Below, piece after piece: positions 24,465 through 32,663 of a stretch of 50,980 bases of DNA. The stretch's first letter is position 1. Every line of letters starts with the position of its first letter. Source of the stretch: Bacteroidaceae bacterium (GTDB lineage Bacteria; Bacteroidota; Bacteroidia; Bacteroidales; Bacteroidaceae); contig CAADWS010000053.1 in NCBI GenBank assembly GCA_900752815.1, forward strand, positions 1 to 50,980. Reading direction: 5' to 3'. The notes beneath the pieces were generated by a model, which was not told the DNA's origin, made no database searches, and was given only the letters and a program-made list of their open reading frames with translations. A program made the translations under genes and the position numbers.

Positions 24465-26309
24465 ATGGCAATGGGCGATTTGAATTTCAGTCAGCGTAAG
24501 TTTGTGATTGGCGGTGTGGTGGTCCTGGTGATTTTAATTTACATTATCCGCCTGTTCACACTCCAGTTATTGAGCGATGACTATAAGAAAAATGCTGACT
24601 CCAATGCATTCCGGAAGGAAATTCAATATCCTTCGCGAGGACTGATTTTCGACCGTAAAGGGCGCCTGTTGGTGTATAACGAACCATCATATAATATTAT
24701 GGTGGTCATGAACGACCAGTTGGGGATTGATACGCTTGACTTTTGTCGCACGATGGGAATAACGCCCGAAATCTATCGTGCCAAGATGGAAGAAATCAAG
24801 AAAAGGCGGAATTATTCCCGTTATACGCCTCAATTGTTCATGAGCCAGATACCGGCCGAGGAGTTTTCCGTTTTTCGGGAAAAGTTGTTCCGCTTCAAAG
24901 GGTTTTCTGTGGAAAAACGGGCTAACCGCCATTATGCTACCAGTCTGGGCGCGCACATTCTCGGCGATGTCGGAGAAGTAAATGAGCAGGATATCGAGGC
25001 GGATGATTATTACAAGAGTGGCGACAATATAGGGAAACTGGGAGTGGAGCGCTCTTATGAGAAACAGTTGCGAGGAGAGAAAGGTATGCGCATCATGTTG
25101 CGTGATGTGCATGGCCGCACCAAAGGTCACTATCAGAATGGAAAATATGACAAGCAACCGGTGCCGGGCCGGAATGTTACCTTGAGCATTGATATTGAGC
25201 TCCAGGCTCTTGCGGAACGGCTGCTGAAAAATAAAATCGGTTCGATTGTTGCCATCGAGCCGGCTACGGGGGAAATTCTCTGTATGGCATCTTCGCCTAC
25301 CTATGACCCTCATATCATGGTAGGGCGTAATCGGGGTGAGAGTCACCGCAAACTGAGTAATGACCCGCGGAAACCTTTGCTCAATCGGGCTATTATGGGT
25401 ACCTATCCTCCAGGTTCTACATTCAAGCTGACGCAGGCGTTGTTGGGATTGCAGGAAGGGGTGATTACTCCCGATTTACGTTTCCCTTGTAATCATGGAT
25501 TCAATTACAAAGGGTTACATCTGGGATGTCATGCGCATGGTTCACCGTTACCGCTGATTCCTGCCATTGCAACCTCCTGTAATGCTTATTTCTGTTGGAA
25601 CTTGTATCGTATGTTCAGCAACCGCACCAAGTATCCTACGGTGCAGGATGCGATGACGCGCTGGAAAGATCATTTGGTGGCCATGGGCTTTGGTTACAAA
25701 CTCGGAGTGGATTTGCCGGGAGAGAAGCGTGGAATGATTCCCAATGCAGATTATTATGACCGTCATATACGCGGACGTTGGAACGGCCTGACGGTAATTT
25801 CTATATCCATCGGTCAGGGTGAAGTAACGGCAACTCCGTTGCAGATTGCCAATCTGGCTGCCACAATCGCTAACCGTGGGCATTACATTGTTCCGCATGT
25901 GGTACATAAAATTCAGGATGAACCGTTGGATTCCATCTATCGTGTGCAGAAGCGTACCATGGTGGATAGAAAATGGTACGAGTATGCAGTAGCCGGGATG
26001 CGGCAGGCTGTAGTTGGCGGAACTTGTCACGCGGCGAATATACCAGGCATAGAAGTTTGCGGAAAAACCGGAACGGCCGAGAATCGCGGCGAAGATCATT
26101 CCGCATTTATGGGCTTCGCGCCGATGAACCAGCCCAAAATAGCGGTGGCCGTGTATGTGGAGAATGGTGGATTTGGGGCAGTGTATGGAGTGCCGCTGGG
26201 TGGACTTATCATGGAGCAATATTTGAATGGAAAACTTTCGGAAGCTTCGGAACTGAAGGCCCAGGCTTTCGAGGAACGGGTTATCAAATACGGGAAGTAT
26301 GAACGATAG
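24465..26309 (+). CDS. mrdA: Penicillin-binding protein 2 (elongasome transpeptidase)
   Basis: This 614-residue protein has one membrane helix (about 13-33) after a short cytoplasmic tail, the PBP dimerisation domain, then the transpeptidase domain. The active-site motifs are all present: Ser318-x-x-Lys321 in YPPGSTFKL, Ser371-Cys-Asn373 and Lys534-Thr-Gly. It cross-links peptidoglycan during lateral growth together with RodA, the next gene, which overlaps it by 11 bp. The start could be the ATG at 24465 or 24471. Beta-lactams such as mecillinam target this class (family knowledge). Confidence 0.95.
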   Translation: MAMGDLNFSQRKFVIGGVVVLVILIYIIRLFTLQLLSDDYKKNADSNAFRKEIQYPSRGLIFDRKGRLLVYNEPSYNIMVVMNDQLGIDTLDFCRTMGITPEIYRAKMEEIKKRRNYSRYTPQLFMSQIPAEEFSVFREKLFRFKGFSVEKRANRHYATSLGAHILGDVGEVNEQDIEADDYYKSGDNIGKLGVERSYEKQLRGEKGMRIMLRDVHGRTKGHYQNGKYDKQPVPGRNVTLSIDIELQALAERLLKNKIGSIVAIEPATGEILCMASSPTYDPHIMVGRNRGESHRKLSNDPRKPLLNRAIMGTYPPGSTFKLTQALLGLQEGVITPDLRFPCNHGFNYKGLHLGCHAHGSPLPLIPAIATSCNAYFCWNLYRMFSNRTKYPTVQDAMTRWKDHLVAMGFGYKLGVDLPGEKRGMIPNADYYDRHIRGRWNGLTVISISIGQGEVTATPLQIANLAATIANRGHYIVPHVVHKIQDEPLDSIYRVQKRTMVDRKWYEYAVAGMRQAVVGGTCHAANIPGIEVCGKTGTAENRGEDHSAFMGFAPMNQPKIAVAVYVENGGFGAVYGVPLGGLIMEQYLNGKLSEASELKAQAFEERVIKYGKYER

Positions 26310-27768
26310 AATGTCGGGGTATCCGCTTTTTCGGGCAGATTGGGTGGTGATTGTTGTCTTCATTGCCTTGCTGGCTTTCGGGTGGATTAGCATTTGCGGT
26401 GCCAGCCACGAAATCGGCGATACGAATTTTTTTGATTGGGAAGAGCGCACCGGAAAACAATTGATTTGGATGGGGTGCTCGTTCGGGTTAGGATTTTTCC
26501 TGTTGATGCTTGACGACCGCTATTTTGACATCGTGGCCGATGTCGTGTATTGGCTGATGATGGGATTGCTGCTGATAACCCCTTTTCTGGCCAAGGACAT
26601 CAAGGGTTCTTTGTCGTGGATAAGTTTGGGGAGTGTTAGTTTGCAGCCCGCCGAATTTGCCAAGTGCGCCACAGCGCTGGCCGTGGCGAAACTGATTAGT
26701 CAATATGGCTTTACGCTCAACCGGATGAGAAATCTGCTGAAGGCGTCTGCGGTGATACTTTTGCCGATGATACTGATAGTCCTGCAGAAAGAGACCGGTT
26801 CTGCCCTCGTATATTTGTCTTTCTTTCTGATGTTCTATAGGGAAGGCATGCCGGGATGTTTCCTTTTTACAGCCGTGGCTGCAGTTGCCTATTTTGTCAT
26901 CGGTGTCCGTTTTTCCGAAGACATGATTCCTTATACATATACGTCAGTCGGGGAATTTACGGTGCTGGTCATGATTATTGTTTTCACGGCAGGCATGGTT
27001 CGCGTTTATTGCCCGCGCACTCCGCATGCGTTGCGGCTGCTTCTCTGGGGAGCCGGTGCAGTGGCCCTTTCTCTTGTTCTTTCGTGCTTTGTTGCGCCGT
27101 TTGATGTGTCTTGGGTATTGATTGCCTATTGCATCTTTATGTCGGGATATCTGGCCTGGCAGCGGCTGGGAGAACGTTCTTCACGTTATTTCTACATTGC
27201 ATTGTTTACTTTGGGCTCGACCGCTTTGCTATATACGGCTGATTATGCCCTCAACAATATTCTTCAGCCGCACCAGCAGACCCGTGTGAGGGTGTTGTTG
27301 GGCATGGAGGAAAATCTGACGGGAGCCGGTTATAATGTGAATCAAAGTAAAATCGCCATTGGTTCGGGCGGACTGGAAGGGAAAGGATTCATGAACGGCA
27401 CCCAAACTAAGTTGAAGTATGTGCCTGAACAAGATACGGACTTTATATTCTGTACGGTAGGCGAAGAAGAAGGATTTATCGGCTCGGCAGGCGTACTGTT
27501 GCTGTTCATGACGTTAATCTTACGGCTCATTTATCTGTCGGAGCGGCAGCAAACCGTTTTCGGGCGTGTGTACGGCTATTCGGTGGTGAGTATTTTCTTC
27601 TTCCATGTGCTGATTAATGTAGGCATGGTGATAGGGCTGATGCCGGTAATCGGCATACCATTGCCGTTTTTCAGCTACGGAGGTTCTTCTCTGTGGGGAT
27701 TCACTCTTTTGCTTTTTATATTTTTGAGAATTGATGCCGGCAATAAGACCAAAGAGGTTCAGCGGTAG
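26299..27768 (+). CDS. rodA: Rod-shape-determining protein RodA (SEDS glycosyltransferase)
   Basis: This 489-residue SEDS-family membrane protein polymerises lipid II into glycan strands in the Rod complex. Typical SEDS features are KGSLSWISLGSVSLQPAEFAK near residues 103-122, ETGSALVYLSFF, GTQTKLKYVPEQDTDFIF and the last-helix stretch GIPLPFFSYGGSS. It is about 100 residues longer than enterobacterial RodA. The extra length lies between the fourth and later helices (about 215-320), as in other Bacteroidetes. It overlaps mrdA by 11 bp, so the two partners are probably translationally coupled. Confidence 0.95.
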   Translation: MNDRMSGYPLFRADWVVIVVFIALLAFGWISICGASHEIGDTNFFDWEERTGKQLIWMGCSFGLGFFLLMLDDRYFDIVADVVYWLMMGLLLITPFLAKDIKGSLSWISLGSVSLQPAEFAKCATALAVAKLISQYGFTLNRMRNLLKASAVILLPMILIVLQKETGSALVYLSFFLMFYREGMPGCFLFTAVAAVAYFVIGVRFSEDMIPYTYTSVGEFTVLVMIIVFTAGMVRVYCPRTPHALRLLLWGAGAVALSLVLSCFVAPFDVSWVLIAYCIFMSGYLAWQRLGERSSRYFYIALFTLGSTALLYTADYALNNILQPHQQTRVRVLLGMEENLTGAGYNVNQSKIAIGSGGLEGKGFMNGTQTKLKYVPEQDTDFIFCTVGEEEGFIGSAGVLLLFMTLILRLIYLSERQQTVFGRVYGYSVVSIFFFHVLINVGMVIGLMPVIGIPLPFFSYGGSSLWGFTLLLFIFLRIDAGNKTKEVQR

Positions 27769-27800
27769 GTTATAAAGATTAATTAGTTGAAGATAGAGAT

Positions 27801-28247
27801 ATGAGACAGTCTGATTCTGGCAGTCGGGGCAGGCTTATGACAATCGCCCTTTTGGTGGCAATACCTGTTATTATCATTACCGTTTATTTCAAGATACGTT
27901 CGGATGCGGCAGATGCTGCTGCAGATACCGTTCCGGCGCAGGTCGTGAAGCAATCGGCTGTTGTTGCCGATACGGTGGAAGTGCCGGAAGTGAATGCAAC
28001 AGTTGAAGAACCTGTTGAGGTTGCCGTTTCCGACTCCGTGGGCATCGACCGGAGGCCGGCAATGGAGGCCGGCAACGAAGATGGATACTGGGATGGCTGG
28101 TATGATGGCGCCGAAACCGGTGAACGGCAAAGATATGACGAGAGCAGCAATTATGCTTCGGCAGAGGATAGGCGTGTATATGCCGAAAACTATCGTGAAG
28201 GCTACGAACGTGGTTTTGCCGAGGCTTTGGAAAACCGTAAAAAATAA
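27801..28247 (+). CDS. Small membrane-anchored protein of unknown function at the end of the rod operon
   Basis: The 148-residue product has one N-terminal membrane helix (about 13-31, MTIALLVAIPVIIITVYF). An acidic, Ala/Val-rich linker (about 35-95) and a Tyr/Gly/Glu-rich C-terminal part follow, with paired motifs DGYWDGWYDGAETG and ENYREGYERGFAEAL. I do not recognise a named family. It follows rodA by 32 bp in the same direction and is followed by a terminator-type hairpin, so it is probably the last gene of the operon and may work at the envelope. Product topology (short inside tail, long outside domain) is inferred from charge distribution. Confidence 0.75.
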   Translation: MRQSDSGSRGRLMTIALLVAIPVIIITVYFKIRSDAADAAADTVPAQVVKQSAVVADTVEVPEVNATVEEPVEVAVSDSVGIDRRPAMEAGNEDGYWDGWYDGAETGERQRYDESSNYASAEDRRVYAENYREGYERGFAEALENRKK

Positions 28248-28279
28248 AAAAATGGAGCGGCAGCCAGTGCTGCGCTCCA
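28239..28279 (-). terminator. Terminator between convergent rod operon and rsmD operon
   Basis: TGGAGCG (28253-28259) with CAGC (28261-28264) pairs with GCTG (28269-28272) and CGCTCCA (28273-28279). Read on the minus strand, a T-rich run follows (complement of 28239-28252), ideal for ending rsmD transcripts. On the plus strand the tail (CATTTG) is weak. Confidence 0.8.
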
Positions 28280-28293
28280 CATTTGTTGGGTTT

Positions 28294-28887
28294 TCAGTTC
28301 TTGTCGTCTGTTTCGGCCTTTGCTGTTTCTTTTTCAGTTTCATCAGCCTTCCGGGGGATGCGGAAGAAGGAGAAATTGACACTTCCGTAGGCACGGTGTT
28401 CCAGAAAATCGGGCCGTTGGGAGAAATCATAGTTTTTTCCATGCTCCAGCACGAAGATGGTGTTCTCGTGTATGAGGCCGCTGTTCATGACGCGGTCGGG
28501 GAGTTCACCCAGTTCGGGTAAGGCATAAGGCGGGTCGGCGAAAATCAGGTCGAATGCTTCCTTTCCGCGTTCGATGTAGCGGAGTGCATCTCCGCAAATG
28601 GGACAACTGGCCTCATCGTTGAGGCTGCGCAGCGTGGAAGCAATAAAGCCGTAATGTTTGCGGTCCTTTTCGATGGATACAACCCGTGGACATCCGCGCG
28701 AGAGCAGTTCCAGCGTGATGCTGCCCGTACCGGCGAAAAGGTCGAGCGCGCGTGTCTCTTCAAAATCGATGTAGGCGCGGAGCACATTGAAGAGATTTTC
28801 TTTGGCAAAGTCTGTTGTCGGACGTGCTTTGAATGTGCGGGGCACTTCAAAGTGGCGTCCTTTATATTTTCCGGTAATGACTCTCAT
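28294..28887 (-). CDS. rsmD: 16S rRNA (guanine(966)-N(2))-methyltransferase RsmD
   Basis: This 197-residue Rossmann methyltransferase adds a methyl group from SAM to N2 of G966 in 16S rRNA. The N-terminal MRVITGKYKGRHFEVP and the RPTTDFAKENLFNVL segment are RsmD hallmarks. SAM binding is at LDLFAGTGS (about 49-57) and the catalytic motif is FADPPYALP (about 117-125). The C-terminal tail (after about residue 178, KADETEKETAKAETDDKN) is charged and probably disordered. It lies 25 bp after the DUF3822 gene in the same direction; this pair is often adjacent in Bacteroidales. Confidence 0.93.
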   Translation of the reverse strand: MRVITGKYKGRHFEVPRTFKARPTTDFAKENLFNVLRAYIDFEETRALDLFAGTGSITLELLSRGCPRVVSIEKDRKHYGFIASTLRSLNDEASCPICGDALRYIERGKEAFDLIFADPPYALPELGELPDRVMNSGLIHENTIFVLEHGKNYDFSQRPDFLEHRAYGSVNFSFFRIPRKADETEKETAKAETDDKN

Positions 28888-28912
28888 GGTGTGGCGATTT
28901 CCTTTATTTTGT

Positions 28913-29731
28913 TTATTGTTCTATCAGCAGTGCCATCAAGTCGTAGGGCACGCCCTCGGTGGTGGAAACGATGTGGCGGTTGAACTCTCCGGACGGATTG
29001 ATGCAGAAAACGTTGGGTATGAAGGCACCTATAGTTTCGGCAGCCTTGTTCCGTTCTGCCGGTTCGCCGGCTACGTAGACAGGAATGGCCGAACTGTTGA
29101 CGGCCATGTGCCGGGTCAGATTGAGCACGTAGTAGGCAATGTCCGTTTCTCCGTTTATCGGATAAGAGTTGACCATGAGCAGATGGGTGTCGTCGAACAC
29201 CGCCACGTCAATGCTCTTTTCATGGCAATAGATAAAGAACCGTTTTTGCGGCTGGCTGGTGATTCCTTTGGAAGAAAATTTCCGGAGCACAGGGGTCAGG
29301 CTCGACACATAGCGCACGTTGTTGAATATTTCCTCGATATTCCGGCAGGTCTGTTCATCGAGCGAGTAGAGCAGCACGACGTTGGCAGCCGGCACGATGT
29401 CGTAGAATACCCGGTGGGGAGATTCGTTCGGGAGACAGTAGTTGTAGATTGCATTTCCGTCCTCTTCCTGAAAATCGGCCAATGGCACAGGGGTGACGGT
29501 GCCTGAAACGAGGACTACTGTCTCGCCGATGGGCGCATTGAGGATGGACTCCGACTGCACGGCTGTACGCAGGTTGACCGTCAGCGAAACATGGGGCTGC
29601 AGACGGTAGGGAGAGAACGTAAAATACGGTTTCTCCCGCATTTCATAGCGGGCAAAGCAGATGCGGCTGTCCGAGAGTCGCAGGTAGAGTGTGTGAGGGA
29701 TGCGGGCAGAGGGAGAAAGTTCTTCAGTCAT
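28913..29731 (-). CDS. DUF3822 family protein
   Basis: From the ATG at 29731 the product has 272 residues and matches the Bacteroidales DUF3822 family (PF12864): an actin-like/ASKHA-type fold is suspected, but no activity is known to me. Recognisable stretches are LRLSDSRICFARYE, FYDIVPAANVVLLYS and FINVFCINPSGEFNRHI-like text near the C-terminus. A frame extension upstream to 29821 is not used because a TATTTTTG box lies inside it at 29780-29787. The gene is transcribed with rsmD, so a link to ribosome maturation is possible (inference from context). Confidence 0.82.
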   Translation of the reverse strand: MTEELSPSARIPHTLYLRLSDSRICFARYEMREKPYFTFSPYRLQPHVSLTVNLRTAVQSESILNAPIGETVVLVSGTVTPVPLADFQEEDGNAIYNYCLPNESPHRVFYDIVPAANVVLLYSLDEQTCRNIEEIFNNVRYVSSLTPVLRKFSSKGITSQPQKRFFIYCHEKSIDVAVFDDTHLLMVNSYPINGETDIAYYVLNLTRHMAVNSSAIPVYVAGEPAERNKAAETIGAFIPNVFCINPSGEFNRHIVSTTEGVPYDLMALLIEQ

Positions 29732-29779
29732 GGGCTTCTGTGCAAAGGGTATGTCACCTTGCGGCCGGTGCCGCCTGGA

Positions 29780-29787
29780 CAAAAATA
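29780..29787 (-). promoter_or_regulatory. Promoter -7 box for DUF3822-rsmD
   Basis: The minus-strand sequence TATTTTTG matches TAnnTTTG, 48 bp upstream of the ATG at 29731. It supports the internal start choice. The -33 element is not a clear TTTG. Confidence 0.6.
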
Positions 29788-29799
29788 CGCAATGTTTTT

Positions 29800-30189
29800 T
29801 TATTTTTCCGGCTTTTTCCATAAAAAGCGGCGCAGCAGGGTGTAGCCGGTCACGTTGCCGAACAGCGCGCCGATGGCATTGGCCAGGACGTCACCCCAGT
29901 CGGCGCTGCGATAGTCGGTGGCGTAACTCTGCGCGAGTTCCACGCAGCAACTCATGACGATGGGGGCCACCAGTGCGAAGAGAAAGAGGCGGCGCCGGTT
30001 GAGCTGCTGGTGTGAACGGAGATATTCCCACCAGATGGTGCCACAAGTGCCGGCATACATAATGAAATGCGCCACTTTGTCCAGACCGAACGACAGTTCG
30101 AAGTCAATCTCCACTTGTGGAGTCCGGCAGAGACAGAGTATCCAGATGACGGCAATGCAAAGCCAGGAGAGCGGATAATTTCGAATCAT
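29800..30189 (-). CDS. VanZ-like family membrane protein
   Basis: The 129-residue product has four hydrophobic segments and the VanZ-like (PF04892) pattern: LDKVAHFIMYAG near residue 36, CCVELAQ near 82 and RSADWGDVLANAIGALFG near 94-111. The family includes the teicoplanin-resistance protein VanZ, but most members, as here, are conserved membrane proteins of unknown role. It lies 17 bp after the DUF4250 gene in the same direction. The DUF3822 gene downstream begins at 29731 with its own promoter box, partly inside this gene's end. Confidence 0.82.
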   Translation of the reverse strand: MIRNYPLSWLCIAVIWILCLCRTPQVEIDFELSFGLDKVAHFIMYAGTCGTIWWEYLRSHQQLNRRRLFLFALVAPIVMSCCVELAQSYATDYRSADWGDVLANAIGALFGNVTGYTLLRRFLWKKPEK

Positions 30190-30206
30190 GGCGTTGAAAA
30201 TCGGAA

Positions 30207-30383
30207 TTACCAGAATTTGTTCTGTTCACGGTTGTATTCAAATCCGGCTGCGGCCAGGCGCGATTCTATGTCATGACGGTCGATGTCCATGTCCTGACAC
30301 AGGGAGTCGAGTGAATCATACTGGTCGCGCAGTTTCATGTTGATGGTGCTGAAGAGCATCATCGGGTCTTTCGGCATTTCCAT
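30207..30383 (-). CDS. DUF4250 domain small protein
   Basis: This 58-residue frame starts at ATG 30383 (or 30377) and ends at TAA 30207. It encodes MPKDPMMLFSTINMKLRDQY near the start, ends in FEYNREQNKFW and has a helical acidic middle (LCQDMDIDRHDIESRLAAAG). This pattern matches the DUF4250 family of very short proteins, with the PKDPMML start and the Y-x-x-x-x-N-x-F end. The helix-turn-helix-like middle hints at DNA binding, but no function is established. It is followed after 17 bp by the VanZ-like gene, and a TAACTTTG promoter box lies 33 bp upstream. Confidence 0.82.
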   Translation of the reverse strand: MEMPKDPMMLFSTINMKLRDQYDSLDSLCQDMDIDRHDIESRLAAAGFEYNREQNKFW

Positions 30384-30415
30384 TGTTACGGATGGTTTAA
30401 TGTTTTAATCGGCTG

Positions 30416-30423
30416 CAAAGTTA
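30416..30423 (-). promoter_or_regulatory. Promoter -7 box for DUF4250-vanZ
   Basis: The minus-strand TAACTTTG box lies 33 bp upstream of the ATG at 30383. The -33 region lacks a clear TTTG. Confidence 0.6.
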
Positions 30424-30550
30424 CATTTTTTTGTTGATACTGTGACGGGTAATTTCAAATACGCTGTGCTTGTGGGCGCCGGCAGGGCCGGATGGCTTGC
30501 AGCCGGCGGTCATGTGATGGCGGGGCATTCTTTTCCGGAAACGACGCAAG

Positions 30551-30582
30551 TTTCCTTCTTTCGACAGAAATGCGTAATTTTG
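30551..30582 (+). promoter_or_regulatory. Promoter of the RecD-like helicase gene
   Basis: TTTC (30551-30554, one mismatch from TTTG), a 20-bp spacer and TAATTTTG (30575-30582). The ATG lies 41 bp after the -7 box. Confidence 0.65.
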
Positions 30583-30622
30583 TGGAGCACATTTTTTCCT
30601 TTTTATAGAACTATCCGCAACC

Positions 30623-32095
30623 ATGATTCACGAAGAACTGGCACTCCAAATTGCGCTCGAATTTCCTCATCAGTTTACTCCCGCACAGTGGCAAGCTGTG
30701 CAGGCATTGTCGGAGTTTGTAGTTACGCCGGTCCGGGAATCGGCTTTCATCCTGCGGGGATATGCGGGAACGGGTAAGACAACACTGGTCGGCGCGCTGG
30801 TGCGGGTGCTGAAAAAGCTGGAGCGTGAAGTGGTGCTGCTCGCGCCTACGGGACGGGCGGCCAAGGTGTTTTCTGCCTATGCCGGTTTTCCGGCCTATAC
30901 CATCCACAAGGTGATTTACCGGCAGCATACCTTCAACGGTGAGGGAACCCGCTTTTCCTTGGGATTTAATAAATTGCGTCATGCGCTCTTCGTTGTCGAC
31001 GAGGCCTCAATGGTGGCCGATGCCGGTGACGGAGCTTCCGTGTTCGGCTCCGGGCTGCTGCTCGATGATTTGATACGGTATGTGTATGAGGGTGAGGGCT
31101 GCAAACTGCTGTTTGTTGGCGACACGGCGCAGTTGCCGCCGGTGGGGGAAGAACTGAGCCCGGCGTTGCGGCGGGACGTGTTGCGGCGGTACGGATTGAA
31201 TCTGGCGGAGGCGGATTTGACCGAGGTGGTGCGCCAAAGTGCGGATTCGGGTGTGCTGGCCAATGCTACCCGGTTGCGCCGTCTGCTGGCTGAAGGGAGA
31301 GAGGAATTGCCGCTGATATGCGGTTCGCGCGACGGCGAGGTGCGGTTCCTTCCCGGTAACGAACTGATAGAAGAACTGGTTTCGGCTTATTCGGAATATG
31401 GCACCGACGGCACTATTGTGGTGACTCGTTCCAACAAGCGGGCGAATATTTACAACAACGGTATCCGTGCCCGCATTTTCGACCGCGAGGAAGAGCTGAC
31501 GCGGGGTGACCGGGTGATGGCCGTGAAAAACAATTATTTTTGGACGGCACAGCTGGCGGCCACGCTTCCGAAGGATGAGCGCCTGCCTTTTGACTTTATA
31601 GCCAACGGCGATGCGGCCGAGGTGGTGCGCATCCGCCATGTGCACGAGATGTATGGCTTCCGTTTTGCCGATGCCGTACTGCGCTTTTCCGATTATGATG
31701 GATATGAGTTGGAGTGCCGGGTGTTGCTTTCCACACTTTCGTCCGAGTCGCCCTCGCTGACTTCCGACGAAAGCCGGCAGCTTTACGAACGGGTGCTTGA
31801 GGATTATGCCGATGTGCCCGGCCGGCGTGAAAAGATGAAGCGTTTGCGGCAGGATCCCTATTATAATGCGTTGCAAATAAAATATGCCTATGCCGTAACC
31901 TGTCATAAGGCGCAGGGCGGACAGTGGGGACGGGTCTTTGTGGATCAGGGGTATCTCACGGAGGAAATGGGAGGAAGCGGATATCTGCGTTGGCTTTATA
32001 CGGCCTTCACCCGAACCACGGAGCGCCTATATCTGGTGAATTGGCCTGAAAATCAAAAGGCGACCGACGAAGAAGGTGCCGATGGCGGGCAATAG
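30623..32095 (+). CDS. RecD-like ATP-dependent DNA helicase (superfamily 1)
   Basis: This 490-residue protein is an SF1B-type helicase. Walker A is GYAGTGKTT (about 50-58), motif Ia is APTGRAAKV, motif II/Walker B is FVVDEASMV (about 130-138) and motif III is LFVGDTAQLPPVG. The C-terminal UvrD_C_2-like region has VTCHKAQGGQWGRVFVDQ (motif V) and LYTAFTRTTERLYLV (motif VI). It lacks the long N-terminal part of RecD2 and no RecB/RecC genes are near. It is therefore better seen as a stand-alone Dda/RecD-like helicase, probably 5'-to-3' by family, in DNA repair or replication restart (inference). It is transcribed alone and followed by repeat cluster D. Confidence 0.9.
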   Translation: MIHEELALQIALEFPHQFTPAQWQAVQALSEFVVTPVRESAFILRGYAGTGKTTLVGALVRVLKKLEREVVLLAPTGRAAKVFSAYAGFPAYTIHKVIYRQHTFNGEGTRFSLGFNKLRHALFVVDEASMVADAGDGASVFGSGLLLDDLIRYVYEGEGCKLLFVGDTAQLPPVGEELSPALRRDVLRRYGLNLAEADLTEVVRQSADSGVLANATRLRRLLAEGREELPLICGSRDGEVRFLPGNELIEELVSAYSEYGTDGTIVVTRSNKRANIYNNGIRARIFDREEELTRGDRVMAVKNNYFWTAQLAATLPKDERLPFDFIANGDAAEVVRIRHVHEMYGFRFADAVLRFSDYDGYELECRVLLSTLSSESPSLTSDESRQLYERVLEDYADVPGRREKMKRLRQDPYYNALQIKYAYAVTCHKAQGGQWGRVFVDQGYLTEEMGGSGYLRWLYTAFTRTTERLYLVNWPENQKATDEEGADGGQ

Positions 32096-32233
32096 CAAGT
32101 GCGCTGAAACGTCCTGAGTCGGGAGTCACTCCTTGTCAGCGCCGTCTTGCCTGCGACCGTTCCTTTGAGCGTTTCAAAATAACGGGGCGTGAGCCGCTTC
32201 TTCAGTCCGAAAAATCCCCGTAGAAGGTACCCC

Positions 32234-32310
32234 GAAAACACTCAGTACTTTAGAAAATTCTGTCAGTACTTTAGAAAAAACACTCAGTACTTTTGTTTTT
32301 TCTATTAGTA
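32234..32310 (+). repeat. 21-bp repeat cluster D (three direct units, one degenerate inverted)
   Basis: TACTT lies at 32246, 32267 and 32288, exactly 21 bp apart. A short inverted pair AGAAAAAAC (32273-32281) / GTTTTTTCT (32295-32303) closes a 13-nt loop, and a degenerate inverted unit follows (TCTATTAGTAGG). It lies 139 bp past the stop of the helicase gene. The unit order and the AAAATTCT spacer sequence are shared with clusters A and F. Confidence 0.88.
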
Positions 32311-32573
32311 GGTTTGATGAAAAGGGTGTGAGAGACGCATGGTTTCATGCCTGCTTCAGAAGCCGTTTGCGGGATATGTAAAGATGCAAATCCTCTTTTT
32401 AAGGCCCGTTTCTTGCCTGTGTGAAACGTGGACTTTGCATTCCGTCTGTTGCGGGCGGAGTGGAAGGGCAAAAAACGCGGAATTGCCGCCTTTGTAAAAA
32501 GAAAAGTCGTAAATTTGCCCTTTGAGTCTGATGTGCAATAACCTGTAATAATGACGAAATAATATGAATTTGT

Positions 32574-32604
32574 TTTGCCAGTCGTTTAACAAGTTGTAAA
32601 TTTG
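32574..32604 (+). promoter_or_regulatory. Promoter of the carboxyltransferase gene
   Basis: TTTG (32574-32577), a 19-bp spacer and TAAATTTG (32597-32604): both boxes are perfect. The ATG lies 59 bp downstream. Confidence 0.85.
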
Positions 32605-32663
32605 CACAGAATATCAGAAAGTGAGCAAATAAGTATTCAAAAAAATAATCCGTTTTGTAGTAT

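Larger units (their letters stand above)
32096..32663. other. Intergenic region before the carboxyltransferase gene
   Basis: This 568-bp stretch holds repeat cluster D (32234-32310) and the promoter at 32574-32604. A second TAAATTTG box at 32510-32517 has a TTTG only 15 bp upstream and may be an additional weak start site. No gene-like frame is visible. Confidence 0.6.
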